Both the position numbers and the translations under genes were made by a program. From IMG/VR virus record IMGVR_UViG_3300035204_001594, positions 1 to 64,000 of that record: 64,000 bases of DNA; one strand, 5' to 3'. Below, in pieces: positions 35,029 to 43,699 of the stretch. The stretch's first letter is position 1. The number at the start of each line of letters is the position of its first letter. The DNA is from a virus. Below the pieces are notes generated by a model. That model was not told the DNA's origin. It saw only the letters and a program-made list of their open reading frames with translations, and did no database searches.

Positions 35029-35062
35029 CTTATGGTCAGGAAGGGCCGAGCCTGACCATAAG
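35029..35062. terminator. Perfect hairpin between convergent genes
   Basis: Arms CTTATGGTCAGG and CCTGACCATAAG pair perfectly over 12 bp with a 10-nt loop. It lies between the stop of the terminase gene (34982) and the stop of the minus-strand gene ending at 35160. No T-run follows on either strand, so it may be a Rho-type or phage-polymerase terminator or an RNA-stability element rather than a classical intrinsic terminator. Confidence 0.6.
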
Positions 35063-35159
35063 AGGGGGGTGTTAAGATAAATATAGAGAAAAATAGGTAT
35101 AAAAAGACGGCCTGCAGTACTAAAGCTTACCATCATTTAATTATAACACACCAGAAACC

Positions 35160-37847
35160 CTATTTTAACGACTCTTTTGCGTAAGTTTGATTCCGAATAC
35201 CCTGAGTGTGCCTGAGGCGTCTAACGGCGTGTACTAGCCTCTGCCATACCTTAAAAGACCCCTTATATTTCACCTCTGCAGAGTCTTCTACTGCCTCAAA
35301 CCCAAAGGTTTTAAGCTGATTTCGAATGTCCCACCTCCTAGCGTACAGGCGTGCTCTACGAGCAGTTTTATGTATTAGGTTTATGTTAATAATCACCTCA
35401 TCTCGGTCTTCACAAACCTTAACTTCTGCTCTTGTACCCAAAATACCCTGCTCAGACATCTCATCTAACATATTTATAAAGCAGGCTAACTCGGATCGAG
35501 AGTTAATATAGCCTCTATGGGAAGTTATCCTCCTAGCTCTCTCTATAGTCTGGTCCCCTACCTCTACATTACGGGCAATTTCCGCACACCCTTCAAAAGA
35601 ATCCTCTAAGCTCTGTGGTTGAGTGATTAACATATACTGTAATATCGAGGGGATAGCGACCTCGGTTCCCGCCAGTATAGTGTCGCCCCCTAAAGGCTTC
35701 TCTTCGGCACGAATAAATACCCAATCGGGATCTGGCCCCATAGAACCGGCGTACAGCGGATCTGCCAGTAAAAGCGTGTTAGGGCTTTCTGTTTTATCAA
35801 TCCAGTTTCTTAGGCCTGTCTTCTGGCACCTTAAACCATCTACCGCTAAAGGTAGATCGTGCTCCCCAGACTCAAAAGCCCTTTTATTGGCTGTAAATGT
35901 ATTTAGGTTGCTTTTTAGCAAATCCATATCGTACCTGAATATATTGAACAGGTGTTCGGCTAGTGAGCCTTTATCCCCTACTAAAACTACTCCGGTAGAC
36001 GGCTTGCCTTGTACCTTAGAAAAGATGGCATACATCAGAGATGCTACGGCAGCCCAATAACCTACGCATTCATAGTGAGGGGTTAGCCAACTCTTTAACA
36101 TAGAGGGGTTAAACTCTAACTCACTTCTAGGCCCTTTCTCTAACTGGCAGCCTACTTTGTTTCCTGGTAGATCAGGTGCAGGGTATACGTACTGACCCCC
36201 TGCCTCTATACTGGATGAGCTAATTAGAGTTTGAGGTAGGTAGAACTTACCTGTAAGGCTATCAAACCCTACAGTGTCTCTCACTTTTACCACCTCTGGA
36301 GGCCTAAATAACTCAGCCGCTTTAATTAGGTTTTGCCTTCCCCAGTCTGATATGTAGGGTAGTACCTCTACTCCAGCATGGGCGCATATTAACTCCACGT
36401 AATCTCTCGGATTCTTTTGCAGCTCCCTGGCACTTACTACGAACTGAATCTTAAGGTTTTTGTACAAAATATGCCCCGCGTAGCTACTGGCGCTTAAGTC
36501 GTAGTTTCTGTACACGGTCTCTATTACGAGGATTACTTCCGATACCACTTCATCCATATCCTCCCGTCGATGCCTTCGGTTTCGAGCCCACCACTTCCCT
36601 TGCTTTTCGTATATTAAGTTTCCCTTAATCTGTATGGTTTCCTGGAAATCTATATCCTCAAACAGATTAGTTAAACGCCTTTTTTGGTAACTTAAGCACT
36701 TAGACAGCAACAGATACTTTGTCTGTACAGTAGGGCTTAGCCTCTCTAAATACTCGGGGGCCTTTGTTTTTTTACTGAAAATAGTATCGATACAGTATTT
36801 TAAGGTAGACCTTCTTCCTCGGGTGGACTCTAGGGACCTAACTACCTTAGGGCCTATGGTGTCCTCCCACGCAGCCATCCGTTTTTTATCAGTAACCCAT
36901 ATAGGCGGACAATCTATTGGAATTATTTGACTGTTTCCTGCCACCAGATACCTACGCAACTCTTCTGGTGGGGGATCGTCGTGCCAATATACTAGTGTTC
37001 CGTATAGAGAGCCCCAGTCCACAATTTGGCTAGAGTGAGGGGATACTATGGTAGGAAACTTTACCCCCTCTATGCCACCCTTCAGCATAGTTCGTAGGAT
37101 TTGAATAGGGCTGTCGACTGCAAAAGTCGCCTTAGCCTTAACAAAACTATTTGTTAAGTTAAAGAATCCTCCAAAATAGTCCGGCAGGGTTGAGATGTAG
37201 TGAATATGATCGTTACTCCCCAACAGGGCGAAGCCGGTTATAAACCCCGGCACCCAGTAATAAGGCATAACAAGCATTCTGATAAAGGGCTGCCTTCGTA
37301 TCCCTAAGGGCTCCTCCCCTAGTATTTCGGTTAATTGACCCCTATGGACCATTCCAACAGAATTAGCCATGTGCTTATTAAACGTATTTTGGTCTCTCCA
37401 CAGGCCTAGGTCATATAGGCGGCGGGCGTGATAATTCTGCCCGTAGTTAGAGGCGTTACGTTTGGCGGCCTTCCATAACTTTTCCACCCCTTGATAATAC
37501 CCCCTATAAAAATCGTAGTATAGCTCCCAATCCTCATCAAACGACCCCCCGCTCCTAAACTCCTCCTCTAAGGCATCCCTCAGCTTAGCAAACGACTTGA
37601 TTCTGTATACCTGCTCGTATACTCGTATAGGATCTCCCGTAAGGCCGCAGCTTTCGCAGTTTAACCATCCGCCAAACGGCATAATTCCATGAATCCAGCA
37701 AGTTTCCCTACACTTAGGGCACGCCACCGCTGTAGGCGGGTTCTTCTTGTTGCAGGTTATCCCTAATACGTTTAAAATATGTATGTAACTATACTTCTGA
37801 AAAAATTTCTGAGAAGGAATTCCACTTATGGTGCTTACTACGGACAT
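35160..37847 (-). CDS. Zinc-finger primase/helicase-like protein
   Basis: A large protein of about 895 residues. The N-terminus has a zinc ribbon C-x2-C-x17-C-x2-C (CPKC and CESC, residues 43-67 from this start) of the kind found in DNA primases. The middle is unrecognised but has a strand AKATFAVDSPIQILRTM that could be a degenerate TOPRIM-like core. The last third includes VGFDSLTGKFYLP and a loop VVLVGDKGS, similar to the region before and at the Walker A of DUF927-type ATPases, though the loop lacks a clear GKT/S. I place the start at ATG 37847 because GGAA lies upstream; ATGs at 37859 and 37880 are also open. It is not part of the main replication operon. It may serve a satellite-like or late replication function. 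Confidence 0.55.
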   Translation of the reverse strand: MSVVSTISGIPSQKFFQKYSYIHILNVLGITCNKKNPPTAVACPKCRETCWIHGIMPFGGWLNCESCGLTGDPIRVYEQVYRIKSFAKLRDALEEEFRSGGSFDEDWELYYDFYRGYYQGVEKLWKAAKRNASNYGQNYHARRLYDLGLWRDQNTFNKHMANSVGMVHRGQLTEILGEEPLGIRRQPFIRMLVMPYYWVPGFITGFALLGSNDHIHYISTLPDYFGGFFNLTNSFVKAKATFAVDSPIQILRTMLKGGIEGVKFPTIVSPHSSQIVDWGSLYGTLVYWHDDPPPEELRRYLVAGNSQIIPIDCPPIWVTDKKRMAAWEDTIGPKVVRSLESTRGRRSTLKYCIDTIFSKKTKAPEYLERLSPTVQTKYLLLSKCLSYQKRRLTNLFEDIDFQETIQIKGNLIYEKQGKWWARNRRHRREDMDEVVSEVILVIETVYRNYDLSASSYAGHILYKNLKIQFVVSARELQKNPRDYVELICAHAGVEVLPYISDWGRQNLIKAAELFRPPEVVKVRDTVGFDSLTGKFYLPQTLISSSSIEAGGQYVYPAPDLPGNKVGCQLEKGPRSELEFNPSMLKSWLTPHYECVGYWAAVASLMYAIFSKVQGKPSTGVVLVGDKGSLAEHLFNIFRYDMDLLKSNLNTFTANKRAFESGEHDLPLAVDGLRCQKTGLRNWIDKTESPNTLLLADPLYAGSMGPDPDWVFIRAEEKPLGGDTILAGTEVAIPSILQYMLITQPQSLEDSFEGCAEIARNVEVGDQTIERARRITSHRGYINSRSELACFINMLDEMSEQGILGTRAEVKVCEDRDEVIININLIHKTARRARLYARRWDIRNQLKTFGFEAVEDSAEVKYKGSFKVWQRLVHAVRRLRHTQGIRNQTYAKESLK

Positions 37848-38922
37848 TACTGATGACATTTCCAAAACTATGTACGCCAATCTTATCGATAAGGTTGACG
37901 TACCAGACTACGTAAAATCAGCTGAAGTTGAGACGGAAAAGAGTGTTAAGCACTTAGATCCCAGGGCTTTCGCCGATACTATCCAATGTAAGCTACCCCT
38001 TAATACTAAGGCGAGCTGTTGGACTTCTGCTTTATATTTGTACGGCCATCCGGACAATAATGCAAGTTCTAGGCCCAGTCGAATTGAAACAAATCTGTTT
38101 AAGCATGCAGAAATATGGGGGATAGAAGAAGATATTAACCTTATTAAGCAAGCATTTGCTCCTGTAGATACCCCTGTCGAGTATGCCCTATCTTTCGACC
38201 ATAGAGGTACTCGGATAGATAGATGCCCTTGCCATACCCCTGAATTAGCCAAAAAATCATGTGACTGGTTACAAGACCACCGAAACCATTTTCCAATTAA
38301 TGCACAGATTAAAGCTGCGCATATTTTAATAAATAAAGCGGGTGGTTATGATTCAGTCCCTGATGCTAGCCGTGATTATTTAGGCGCTCTTTCCGAAGCG
38401 GATACATTCGCTACAGCGCCTAATATAACCATAGCTGGAGCTATAAAAGAGAGGCTGGTTTCCGTTAAAAAATCTCAGTGGGGGGACCTAGGCAACGAGT
38501 TACTAAAAGTAGCTAACGATCTTACTGAAAACCCTTATAGCCTGGTTAAGGGCGCTAAAACTATACAAGACGCCTTAGAGGCTTTTGATGTTCAGTTTAA
38601 TTTGCAGCAGAAATGGGGAGAATCTTTAACTCACCCTGTCGATGCGTGTTTTACCGTTACTAGACAAAAAGCAGCGAAAGCTACAGCAGGGCTTGTTAAG
38701 CTTATGAACGGTAACTACTTTGATCTAAATAAGGCTGCCTTATCAGACCTTGAAACAGGTTTAAAGCAAGCTGGTGATGATTTCTTAGCTTACGCCAAGC
38801 CTGATGGTCTAAATTTAGATATAGATAAAGTTAAAGAAATACTACCTACTATTCCCGCCCCTGATGCAAATCGGTTTCAAAGGGCATTTCCTACAACTAC
38901 CTTTAATGAGGACATACTGTGA
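37828..38922 (+). CDS. Hypothetical protein, 364 aa
   Basis: Unknown function. An N-terminal module (about residues 44-90: IQCKLPLNTKASCWTSALYLYGHPDN) and a second (about 130-170: HFPINAQIKAAHILINKAGG) look like two copies of a small helical unit seen in some phage virion proteins (a pattern of FP/LP, Arg or Lys, then AA helix). A helical C-terminal half follows. GAGAAGGA lies 10 nt before the ATG and supports this start, which is divergent from and overlapping the 5' end of the primase-like gene. It opens a three-gene plus-strand unit. Confidence 0.65.
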   Translation: MVLTTDITDDISKTMYANLIDKVDVPDYVKSAEVETEKSVKHLDPRAFADTIQCKLPLNTKASCWTSALYLYGHPDNNASSRPSRIETNLFKHAEIWGIEEDINLIKQAFAPVDTPVEYALSFDHRGTRIDRCPCHTPELAKKSCDWLQDHRNHFPINAQIKAAHILINKAGGYDSVPDASRDYLGALSEADTFATAPNITIAGAIKERLVSVKKSQWGDLGNELLKVANDLTENPYSLVKGAKTIQDALEAFDVQFNLQQKWGESLTHPVDACFTVTRQKAAKATAGLVKLMNGNYFDLNKAALSDLETGLKQAGDDFLAYAKPDGLNLDIDKVKEILPTIPAPDANRFQRAFPTTTFNEDIL

Positions 38923-39359
38923 AAGACAACCTAAAAACATTTTATGCTGTGAAAACAGCTACCATCAATGAATTACTCTATTCAAATACCAAAGAAGCTG
39001 CTATTAAACGAGCTACGCTTAGCGAAGAGGAGTTAGCGGCTCTAGTCCTTCTTGCTAAACAGCAAGAAGAGGCTGGCAAAAAGAAGAAAGGCCCTGGTTA
39101 CGGAAAACGCTTCCGCAGAGGCGCCTTAGCGGGCGGTCTATACGGCGGTTTGCTGGGAGCACCCTATGGCGGCCTAGTAGGAGGTGTACTAGGGCATGAC
39201 ATGCCCGGGGGCCTTAATGCCACAGGCGGAGCACTTTTAGGCGCAGGTATTGGTGGCTTAGGCGGCGCAGGTCTTGGCGCACTGGGCGGAGGCCTCGGCA
39301 ATATGCTTAAAGCTTACCTACAGGGTGACTTATACGACGCTATTTACGACTCAAAGTAA
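38919..39359 (+). CDS. Glycine-zipper membrane-type protein, 146 aa
   Basis: The N-terminal 60 residues are helical and polar. A Lys/Arg patch (KKKKGPGYGKRFRRG) precedes a roughly 80-residue Gly/Ala/Leu stretch with GxxxG repeats (GGLYGGLLGAPYGGLVGG), a glycine-zipper pattern that can insert in or span membranes. It overlaps the upstream gene by 4 nt. A related but shorter glycine-zipper protein is encoded at 61722. Such proteins are found in virions or as membrane-active factors; the role here is unknown. Confidence 0.7.
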   Translation: MKDNLKTFYAVKTATINELLYSNTKEAAIKRATLSEEELAALVLLAKQQEEAGKKKKGPGYGKRFRRGALAGGLYGGLLGAPYGGLVGGVLGHDMPGGLNATGGALLGAGIGGLGGAGLGALGGGLGNMLKAYLQGDLYDAIYDSK

Positions 39360-39362
39360 TCT

Positions 39363-40082
39363 ATGCCCGTAAAAACCTTAGCAGCCTCCCAGGTTTATAA
39401 ATCACTTATCGCTAGCCCTGACACCAGCGGCACGGCTTTACTTGCTCTATGCCTAGACGAGTTTGGCCAAGAGGGCCTCAATGGGGACCCTCTTGGCTTA
39501 GCTGAGGATATTAAAAGTGCTTTTGGGGTATCAGATATCCCCCAGGTTAACTTTGATAAGATTCAGTCCTTATGGACATCCCTTACTACCGATTTAGTAC
39601 ATACAGACCCCAGCACCTTCATACAGGCCTGTAACGCCCTGAATGGCTCTCCTATCAGTTTCGACATCTTTGACCCCGCAGACCCCTACGAGTGCGCCTG
39701 GGCCATTACAGAGCTCTCATTGCTTGATTCAGAGACTCCGGACAGGTTGAGTCCAAATGTAAAGCGTTATATAGGAGAGGCCTGTAAGGAATTTGGCCTT
39801 GTTAAAGTACCTTCTGTACTCAGCGACGTGGCTGATTTCGGGGAAGATGACTACTTTGAGTTAGCCGCTATTCAAACCGAAAACCTCGATGACTCTCAGG
39901 TGTTCCTGGCTAACCAGGCTGCCTTTAAAGAAGAAATTGAGAATTACGTGGAGGATAGTATGAGGTCCCTTATCCACGAGTTAAATATCCTGCCCCTTCA
40001 GAACAGAGAGGCAGGATGGGCAGATTTCTATAAGGTTATGGAAAAGAAACTTCCCTCACTCCAGATGTATTCTGGCTCCTAA
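39363..40082 (+). CDS. Hypothetical acidic protein, 239 aa
   Basis: A soluble, acidic, helical protein of unknown function, third in the plus-strand unit, 3 nt after the glycine-zipper gene. Its stop region overlaps by 27 bp the stop of the convergent minus-strand gene ending at 40056, so the two transcripts meet tail to tail. Confidence 0.6.
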   Translation: MPVKTLAASQVYKSLIASPDTSGTALLALCLDEFGQEGLNGDPLGLAEDIKSAFGVSDIPQVNFDKIQSLWTSLTTDLVHTDPSTFIQACNALNGSPISFDIFDPADPYECAWAITELSLLDSETPDRLSPNVKRYIGEACKEFGLVKVPSVLSDVADFGEDDYFELAAIQTENLDDSQVFLANQAAFKEEIENYVEDSMRSLIHELNILPLQNREAGWADFYKVMEKKLPSLQMYSGS

Positions 40083-40325
40083 CCTATACAGTATTTTAGC
40101 TAGATCTTGCGCAGATTCGCTAACTGACTCTTCGCTCAAATCCCATACTAAACCGTGAAGACACTCGTGAATAACAACTTCGAGCAGCTCTTCGGTTTCA
40201 TCCTCTACCTTATTACTTATTCTAATCTTTTTAGCTTTTGTACTCGGATTATCTATATCGCCCCTGGCGCTCATATTAATAGATCTTACCAGTTCCCAAT
40301 ATTTTCCCCTTAGGCGAATATTCAT
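40056..40325 (-). CDS. Mini HExxH metallopeptidase-like protein, 89 aa
   Basis: Contains VVIHECLHGLVWDL (about residues 48-61), an H-E-x-x-H zinc-binding motif on a helix, followed by an acidic SEESVSE stretch that could supply the third ligand. This matches the compact phage proteins of SprT/HExxH type often found near virion genes. It is very short for an active protease, so a purely structural zinc role is possible. Confidence 0.65.
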   Translation of the reverse strand: MNIRLRGKYWELVRSINMSARGDIDNPSTKAKKIRISNKVEDETEELLEVVIHECLHGLVWDLSEESVSESAQDLAKILYRLGARIHLE

Positions 40326-40328
40326 ACT

Positions 40329-40652
40329 CTATATCCAAAATGTTAGGGCCATCAGCTTACGTATTCCAGCGCCTTCATCGGACCCTAAATACGCGCCTTG
40401 CGATAAGTCGTACACCCTAACGGCAGGTATAACAATAAATCTATTATTAACAATAGAAAAGTGGGAGGGTAGACCGTCCTCGCCCTGAATCAGCTTAATA
40501 ATTATAAGTATGGTGGCGAAATCATACCCAGAAGCCTTTAAGGCCTCTGCGATAGACATAATCGCCTCAGCCTTTTTGTGATCTGGGCCAACAAAGCCCT
40601 GGTCCCACAACAGGGACTGTTCAGCAGGGCTTAAACCCTGAAGGGCGGTCAT
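40329..40652 (-). CDS. Hypothetical protein, 107 aa
   Basis: A helical N-terminus followed by a hydrophobic segment (FATILIIIKLIQG, about residues 45-57) and strands. No known motif. It stops 3 nt before the HExxH-protein gene and starts 1 nt after the upstream gene, so an operon member. Confidence 0.55.
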   Translation of the reverse strand: MTALQGLSPAEQSLLWDQGFVGPDHKKAEAIMSIAEALKASGYDFATILIIIKLIQGEDGLPSHFSIVNNRFIVIPAVRVYDLSQGAYLGSDEGAGIRKLMALTFWI

Positions 40653-40653
40653 T

Positions 40654-40923
40654 TTATAGACCTGCCCTTAAGTACCAGTATCCGGTACTTACAGAAGAGT
40701 CGTTACCTACGGGAGGGGTGTAAGCAGGCTCAAACTTATTTAAACCCATGTGAGATGCCCCTATAGTGTGACGGTATTCGTATACGGCTCTTTTAGTGGC
40801 AGGATCTGTTAGCTGGGCCTGTGTATGTGCCTGAACCTCAATCTTACATACGTCTCCTGAGAATTCATATCCAATAATTTTAGCTTTAGGGGCGCTTAGA
40901 GGTGTGGGGGTGTCTTCCATCAT
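40654..40923 (-). CDS. Hypothetical protein, 89 aa
   Basis: A small beta-rich protein ending in an aromatic strand (STGYWYLRAGL). No motif recognised. It starts with two Met codons; either could be used. Located in a run of small minus-strand genes upstream of tail genes in transcription order, possibly a virion accessory protein. Confidence 0.5.
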   Translation of the reverse strand: MMEDTPTPLSAPKAKIIGYEFSGDVCKIEVQAHTQAQLTDPATKRAVYEYRHTIGASHMGLNKFEPAYTPPVGNDSSVSTGYWYLRAGL

Positions 40924-40948
40924 GATTAGTTACCTTATTTTTGTATGG

Positions 40949-41239
40949 CTATACCTGATAGCCTTGACCGAAGTTTAGGATTGTTGCGTTGACGTAATTC
41001 TTTAAAATTGTTAATTTGTCTACATCTAAAGCTTTGAGCTGAGACAGAACATCCGTGTATATAACTTGACGTTTAGGTCCTTTTTTACAGCTACAGCCTC
41101 TCGCGTCATTTACTGCTTGCAATCTGCTGCGAGCTCCATTTAAAATAACACCTACCGGATGATTTAGGTTGTCTGCCAGAGGCGACGTAATTAGTTCTCG
41201 TACCTTTGGCTTATTCATAAGTACGGTTTTACCGGACAT
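40949..41239 (-). CDS. Hypothetical protein, 96 aa
   Basis: Unknown. A basic CSCKKGPKR patch lies at residues 49-57. It overlaps the upstream gene by 11 nt if the first ATG is used; a later Met at residue 8 would leave no overlap. Part of the small-gene cluster 40056-42193. Confidence 0.5.
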   Translation of the reverse strand: MSGKTVLMNKPKVRELITSPLADNLNHPVGVILNGARSRLQAVNDARGCSCKKGPKRQVIYTDVLSQLKALDVDKLTILKNYVNATILNFGQGYQV

Positions 41240-41759
41240 GTACTCGGCCGTTTCGAATACCGACCTGTAATGTTGTGGTACGAAGAGCTTCTTTAATGGT
41301 CTGGATTTCCGTATCCAATACTACAGTATCATCTCCAAAATCTTCAATAAGCTGCTTAGCAAACCGAGCTCTATACGGATTTAGGGCACATCCCGTACAT
41401 TTTTTACCTTCCGCCCCCAACTGTTTAGATATTTCAGCTAACTCATCTTGATAGCCTTTAATAGCGCCGCACATACCTCCCCACTTCTCCTCTACCAAAA
41501 ACTTACGTACCATAGCTGTGCTCAGTACCTTTAGATCTTTAACGGACGTATTGCCCTCTTCTGCATCGATAATAGCAGCTCTGGCAGTTCGTGCGTGGGT
41601 TCTGTCTTGTTTCCACTCCTTTAACCTAGTTGCCCGCTCTTCTGCGGTCAAGCCCGCTAGTTTATTTAAAAAACGCGCTCCTCTGCGGGTATAGGTTGTC
41701 TGATCTGCTTGCTCATTTTGCTCATTATTTGTATCGGATTTAGAGGGGTTATCGCTCAT
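41229..41759 (-). CDS. Hypothetical protein, 176 aa
   Basis: A polar, Gln/Asn/Glu-rich N-terminus is followed by a long basic helix (LTAEERATRLKEWKQDRTHAR) and two Cys-containing turns (GMCGAIKG, KKCTGCALN) that could bind a metal. Function unknown. Strict spacing with its neighbours supports it being expressed. Confidence 0.55.
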   Translation of the reverse strand: MSDNPSKSDTNNEQNEQADQTTYTRRGARFLNKLAGLTAEERATRLKEWKQDRTHARTARAAIIDAEEGNTSVKDLKVLSTAMVRKFLVEEKWGGMCGAIKGYQDELAEISKQLGAEGKKCTGCALNPYRARFAKQLIEDFGDDTVVLDTEIQTIKEALRTTTLQVGIRNGRVHVR

Positions 41760-41776
41760 ATAGGCTCTCCTTTAGC

Positions 41777-42193
41777 TTAGTAGTCTTGCTCAAATACAAC
41801 AGTAGATGAGTTATCGGGGTTTTGGAAGCTTCCCACTTCTTTAGCTAACTTTGTTGTGTCTAGTTTTAGCATAGTTATAGCTTCTTCGCGTGTAAGTGAG
41901 CTGCCAAACACCAGCGTCCACTCATCTGTAAGGTAAAAATGTTCTTTAGAATTTGGTTCCCCTACCCCTAACGTAGATATATCCACATACCTACATATAC
42001 CCCAAAACTCATCTCGACTAGCTCCACCTGGGGTAGTAGCCTCGACAGGAGAGCTGCGCCTTATTACCAGCAGCTCATTTTGAATAAGGGGGTCTGTGGC
42101 AAGAATACTAATGTTAAGTCTATACTGGGTATTGTTACTTACCTGAGAATCAGATTTTGTTAATGTTAGCTGTATTTTCTCGTTAGAGGACAT
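41777..42193 (-). CDS. Hypothetical protein, 138 aa
   Basis: A beta-rich protein with regular alternation of hydrophobic residues, reminiscent of virion decoration or tail-tube-associated proteins, but no motif is recognised. An AGGGACGGA ribosome-binding site precedes the ATG. It is the first gene after the group I intron core, so its 5' leader may be the intron's 3' exon. Confidence 0.6.
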   Translation of the reverse strand: MSSNEKIQLTLTKSDSQVSNNTQYRLNISILATDPLIQNELLVIRRSSPVEATTPGGASRDEFWGICRYVDISTLGVGEPNSKEHFYLTDEWTLVFGSSLTREEAITMLKLDTTKLAKEVGSFQNPDNSSTVVFEQDY

Positions 42194-42239
42194 ATTTTTG
42201 TTCCGTCCCTTTATCGGGTTAAAACGGTGTCAAGCACAA

Positions 42240-42560
42240 ACCTTGGGCTTAGCATCACTAGTCTTTTACAACATCGTTTGGATTACTTACGGCTTCATGT
42301 TACCGACAGTTTTGTTATCGCAAACTTCTTTAAAGCTTGCATCTACACGTCTCCGTATAGCTCGGACTATATCATCGCCTTGCGGCGCTGGGCGCTCATG
42401 GATCAAATTATTGTTGGGACTCATCGATCTAGTCTCTGCACCTTCTGTAAAACCTTTGCCCTTTACAGCTTGGCTCAGGATTGTCCTCGGCTACGCCCGT
42501 TAGGAGTTTCCCTGAATTCACCCAGTTTATACCGTTCTACTACAATTATAGGGTAGGGGG
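42240..42560 (-). ncRNA. Group I intron catalytic core
   Basis: On the minus strand the four conserved group I elements occur in order: P (GAATTCAGGGAAAC, 42506-42519), Q (AATCCTGAGCCAAGC, 42468-42482), R (GTGCAGAGACTA, 42430-42441) and S (GATGATATAGTCC, 42364-42376). P and Q pair through CAGG/CCTG (P4), R and S through GACT/AGTC (P7). A stem CTGTAAA/TTTACAG sits between Q and R (P6a), and CTATAC/GTGTAG follows S (P9). There is no homing-endonuclease gene. The splice sites cannot be placed with confidence. It lies between the stop of the beta-helix gene (42584) and the next gene start (42193), so it either interrupts an untranslated leader or extends the beta-helix gene after splicing. Confidence 0.9.
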
Positions 42561-42583
42561 GTCTGAGGGGCAAGTAGGTATAT

Positions 42584-43699
42584 TTAAAATATGGAGATAC
42601 TTTCTCCACCTTCTGCTCTCCACTTATTCAACCCAATATCATCAGCAGTTGAACCGAACCACTGATATTGTGTCGGTATCCCTGCACCTATGATTGTGGA
42701 TGTTCCGTCTGGTGTGAAATCGAAATTAGCGGCATCTGTGTAACTTGGGTCTGTTGCAGAGATGTAGTCGTACATCGAAAGGTGGTCTGTACCAGCCATT
42801 GGTACATATATCTCTCCACCGTTTCCATAGAATGCATTATTATAGTGTCGTGTTTCGCAACTGCTCCCGACTCTTAATCCTTTGTTTGTATTGTTTGTGT
42901 GTAAATTGTTGACCCATACACTCTGACCAGAACCTGAAATATATACACCATCATCATTTGAGTCAAATACACAGTTACAAACAACCGCACCATTATTGCC
43001 CACATATAAACCATCGTCACCATTGTTGTAAAACGCACACTCTGCAATTCTTGCGGCTGTACCACATCGCAATCCGTCCCCTGTGTTATTATCAAACAAA
43101 CATTTGTAATACATCGCAAATTGTGTGGATTGGGTTTCACAACCAGAGTCACCATTATTGTCAAAACGACAATTTACAAAGTTCCAATAGTTTGCTGTGT
43201 TATTTGTATACACTCCGTGGGATGTTGCTTGTGTAAATTGGCAATTCATCCAATGAATATTGTTACTACTTGCAACAGTTGCCTCTAAACAATGCTGTGC
43301 TGTATCATTTGCATCAAATTTAAGGTGGGAAAATGCACTACCATCGGCAGTTGCTACTGATATTTCTACCATTGGTGTTGTACCATTTAGTCCTGTACCT
43401 AAAATATTGACAATAGTTCCATCCACAACACCAGAATCATTCGCACCGTTGATTACAACTTCTCTGCTATTCCAAGTAATTGTGAGTTTTGCTGTGAGAT
43501 TGTAGTATGTCGCATCATCAGATGTTTTCATAATGCGGAGTTCGTCACCATCATTTAATATACTTGCACCCGCAATTTCATCAAATCCTTTTTGGATTGT
43601 TTGCCACGCCGCACCAGTGGATGTCCCGGCATTTGCATCGTCCCCGTTTTCGCCGTCCACATAGTAGATATTTACACTTGCACCATCGTATGAGGCCAT
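42584..43699 (-). CDS. Right-handed parallel beta-helix virion protein
   Basis: A 371-residue protein with repeats of the type N-x-x-F-x-N-N-G-D-x-G (CRFDNNGDSGCE, CLFDNNTGDGLR, CAFYNNGDDGLY, CVFDSNDDGVY), the rungs of a pectate-lyase-like parallel beta-helix. The N-terminus has YYVDGENGDDANAGTS, typical of secreted or fibre beta-helix proteins. It directly follows the giant fibre (TAATG overlap at 43699), so it is probably a fibre or tailspike component, possibly with a polysaccharide-binding or -cleaving site. Its repeats show no catalytic residues I can assign. It is the gene just before the group I intron. Confidence 0.82.
   Translation of the reverse strand: MASYDGASVNIYYVDGENGDDANAGTSTGAAWQTIQKGFDEIAGASILNDGDELRIMKTSDDATYYNLTAKLTITWNSREVVINGANDSGVVDGTIVNILGTGLNGTTPMVEISVATADGSAFSHLKFDANDTAQHCLEATVASSNNIHWMNCQFTQATSHGVYTNNTANYWNFVNCRFDNNGDSGCETQSTQFAMYYKCLFDNNTGDGLRCGTAARIAECAFYNNGDDGLYVGNNGAVVCNCVFDSNDDGVYISGSGQSVWVNNLHTNNTNKGLRVGSSCETRHYNNAFYGNGGEIYVPMAGTDHLSMYDYISATDPSYTDAANFDFTPDGTSTIIGAGIPTQYQWFGSTADDIGLNKWRAEGGESISIF

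Noticed and set aside
42198-42556. Two plus-strand frames of about 100 residues
   Set aside because: They are antisense to the group I intron core and have no ribosome-binding site or neighbours on that strand; the RNA structure explains the sequence.
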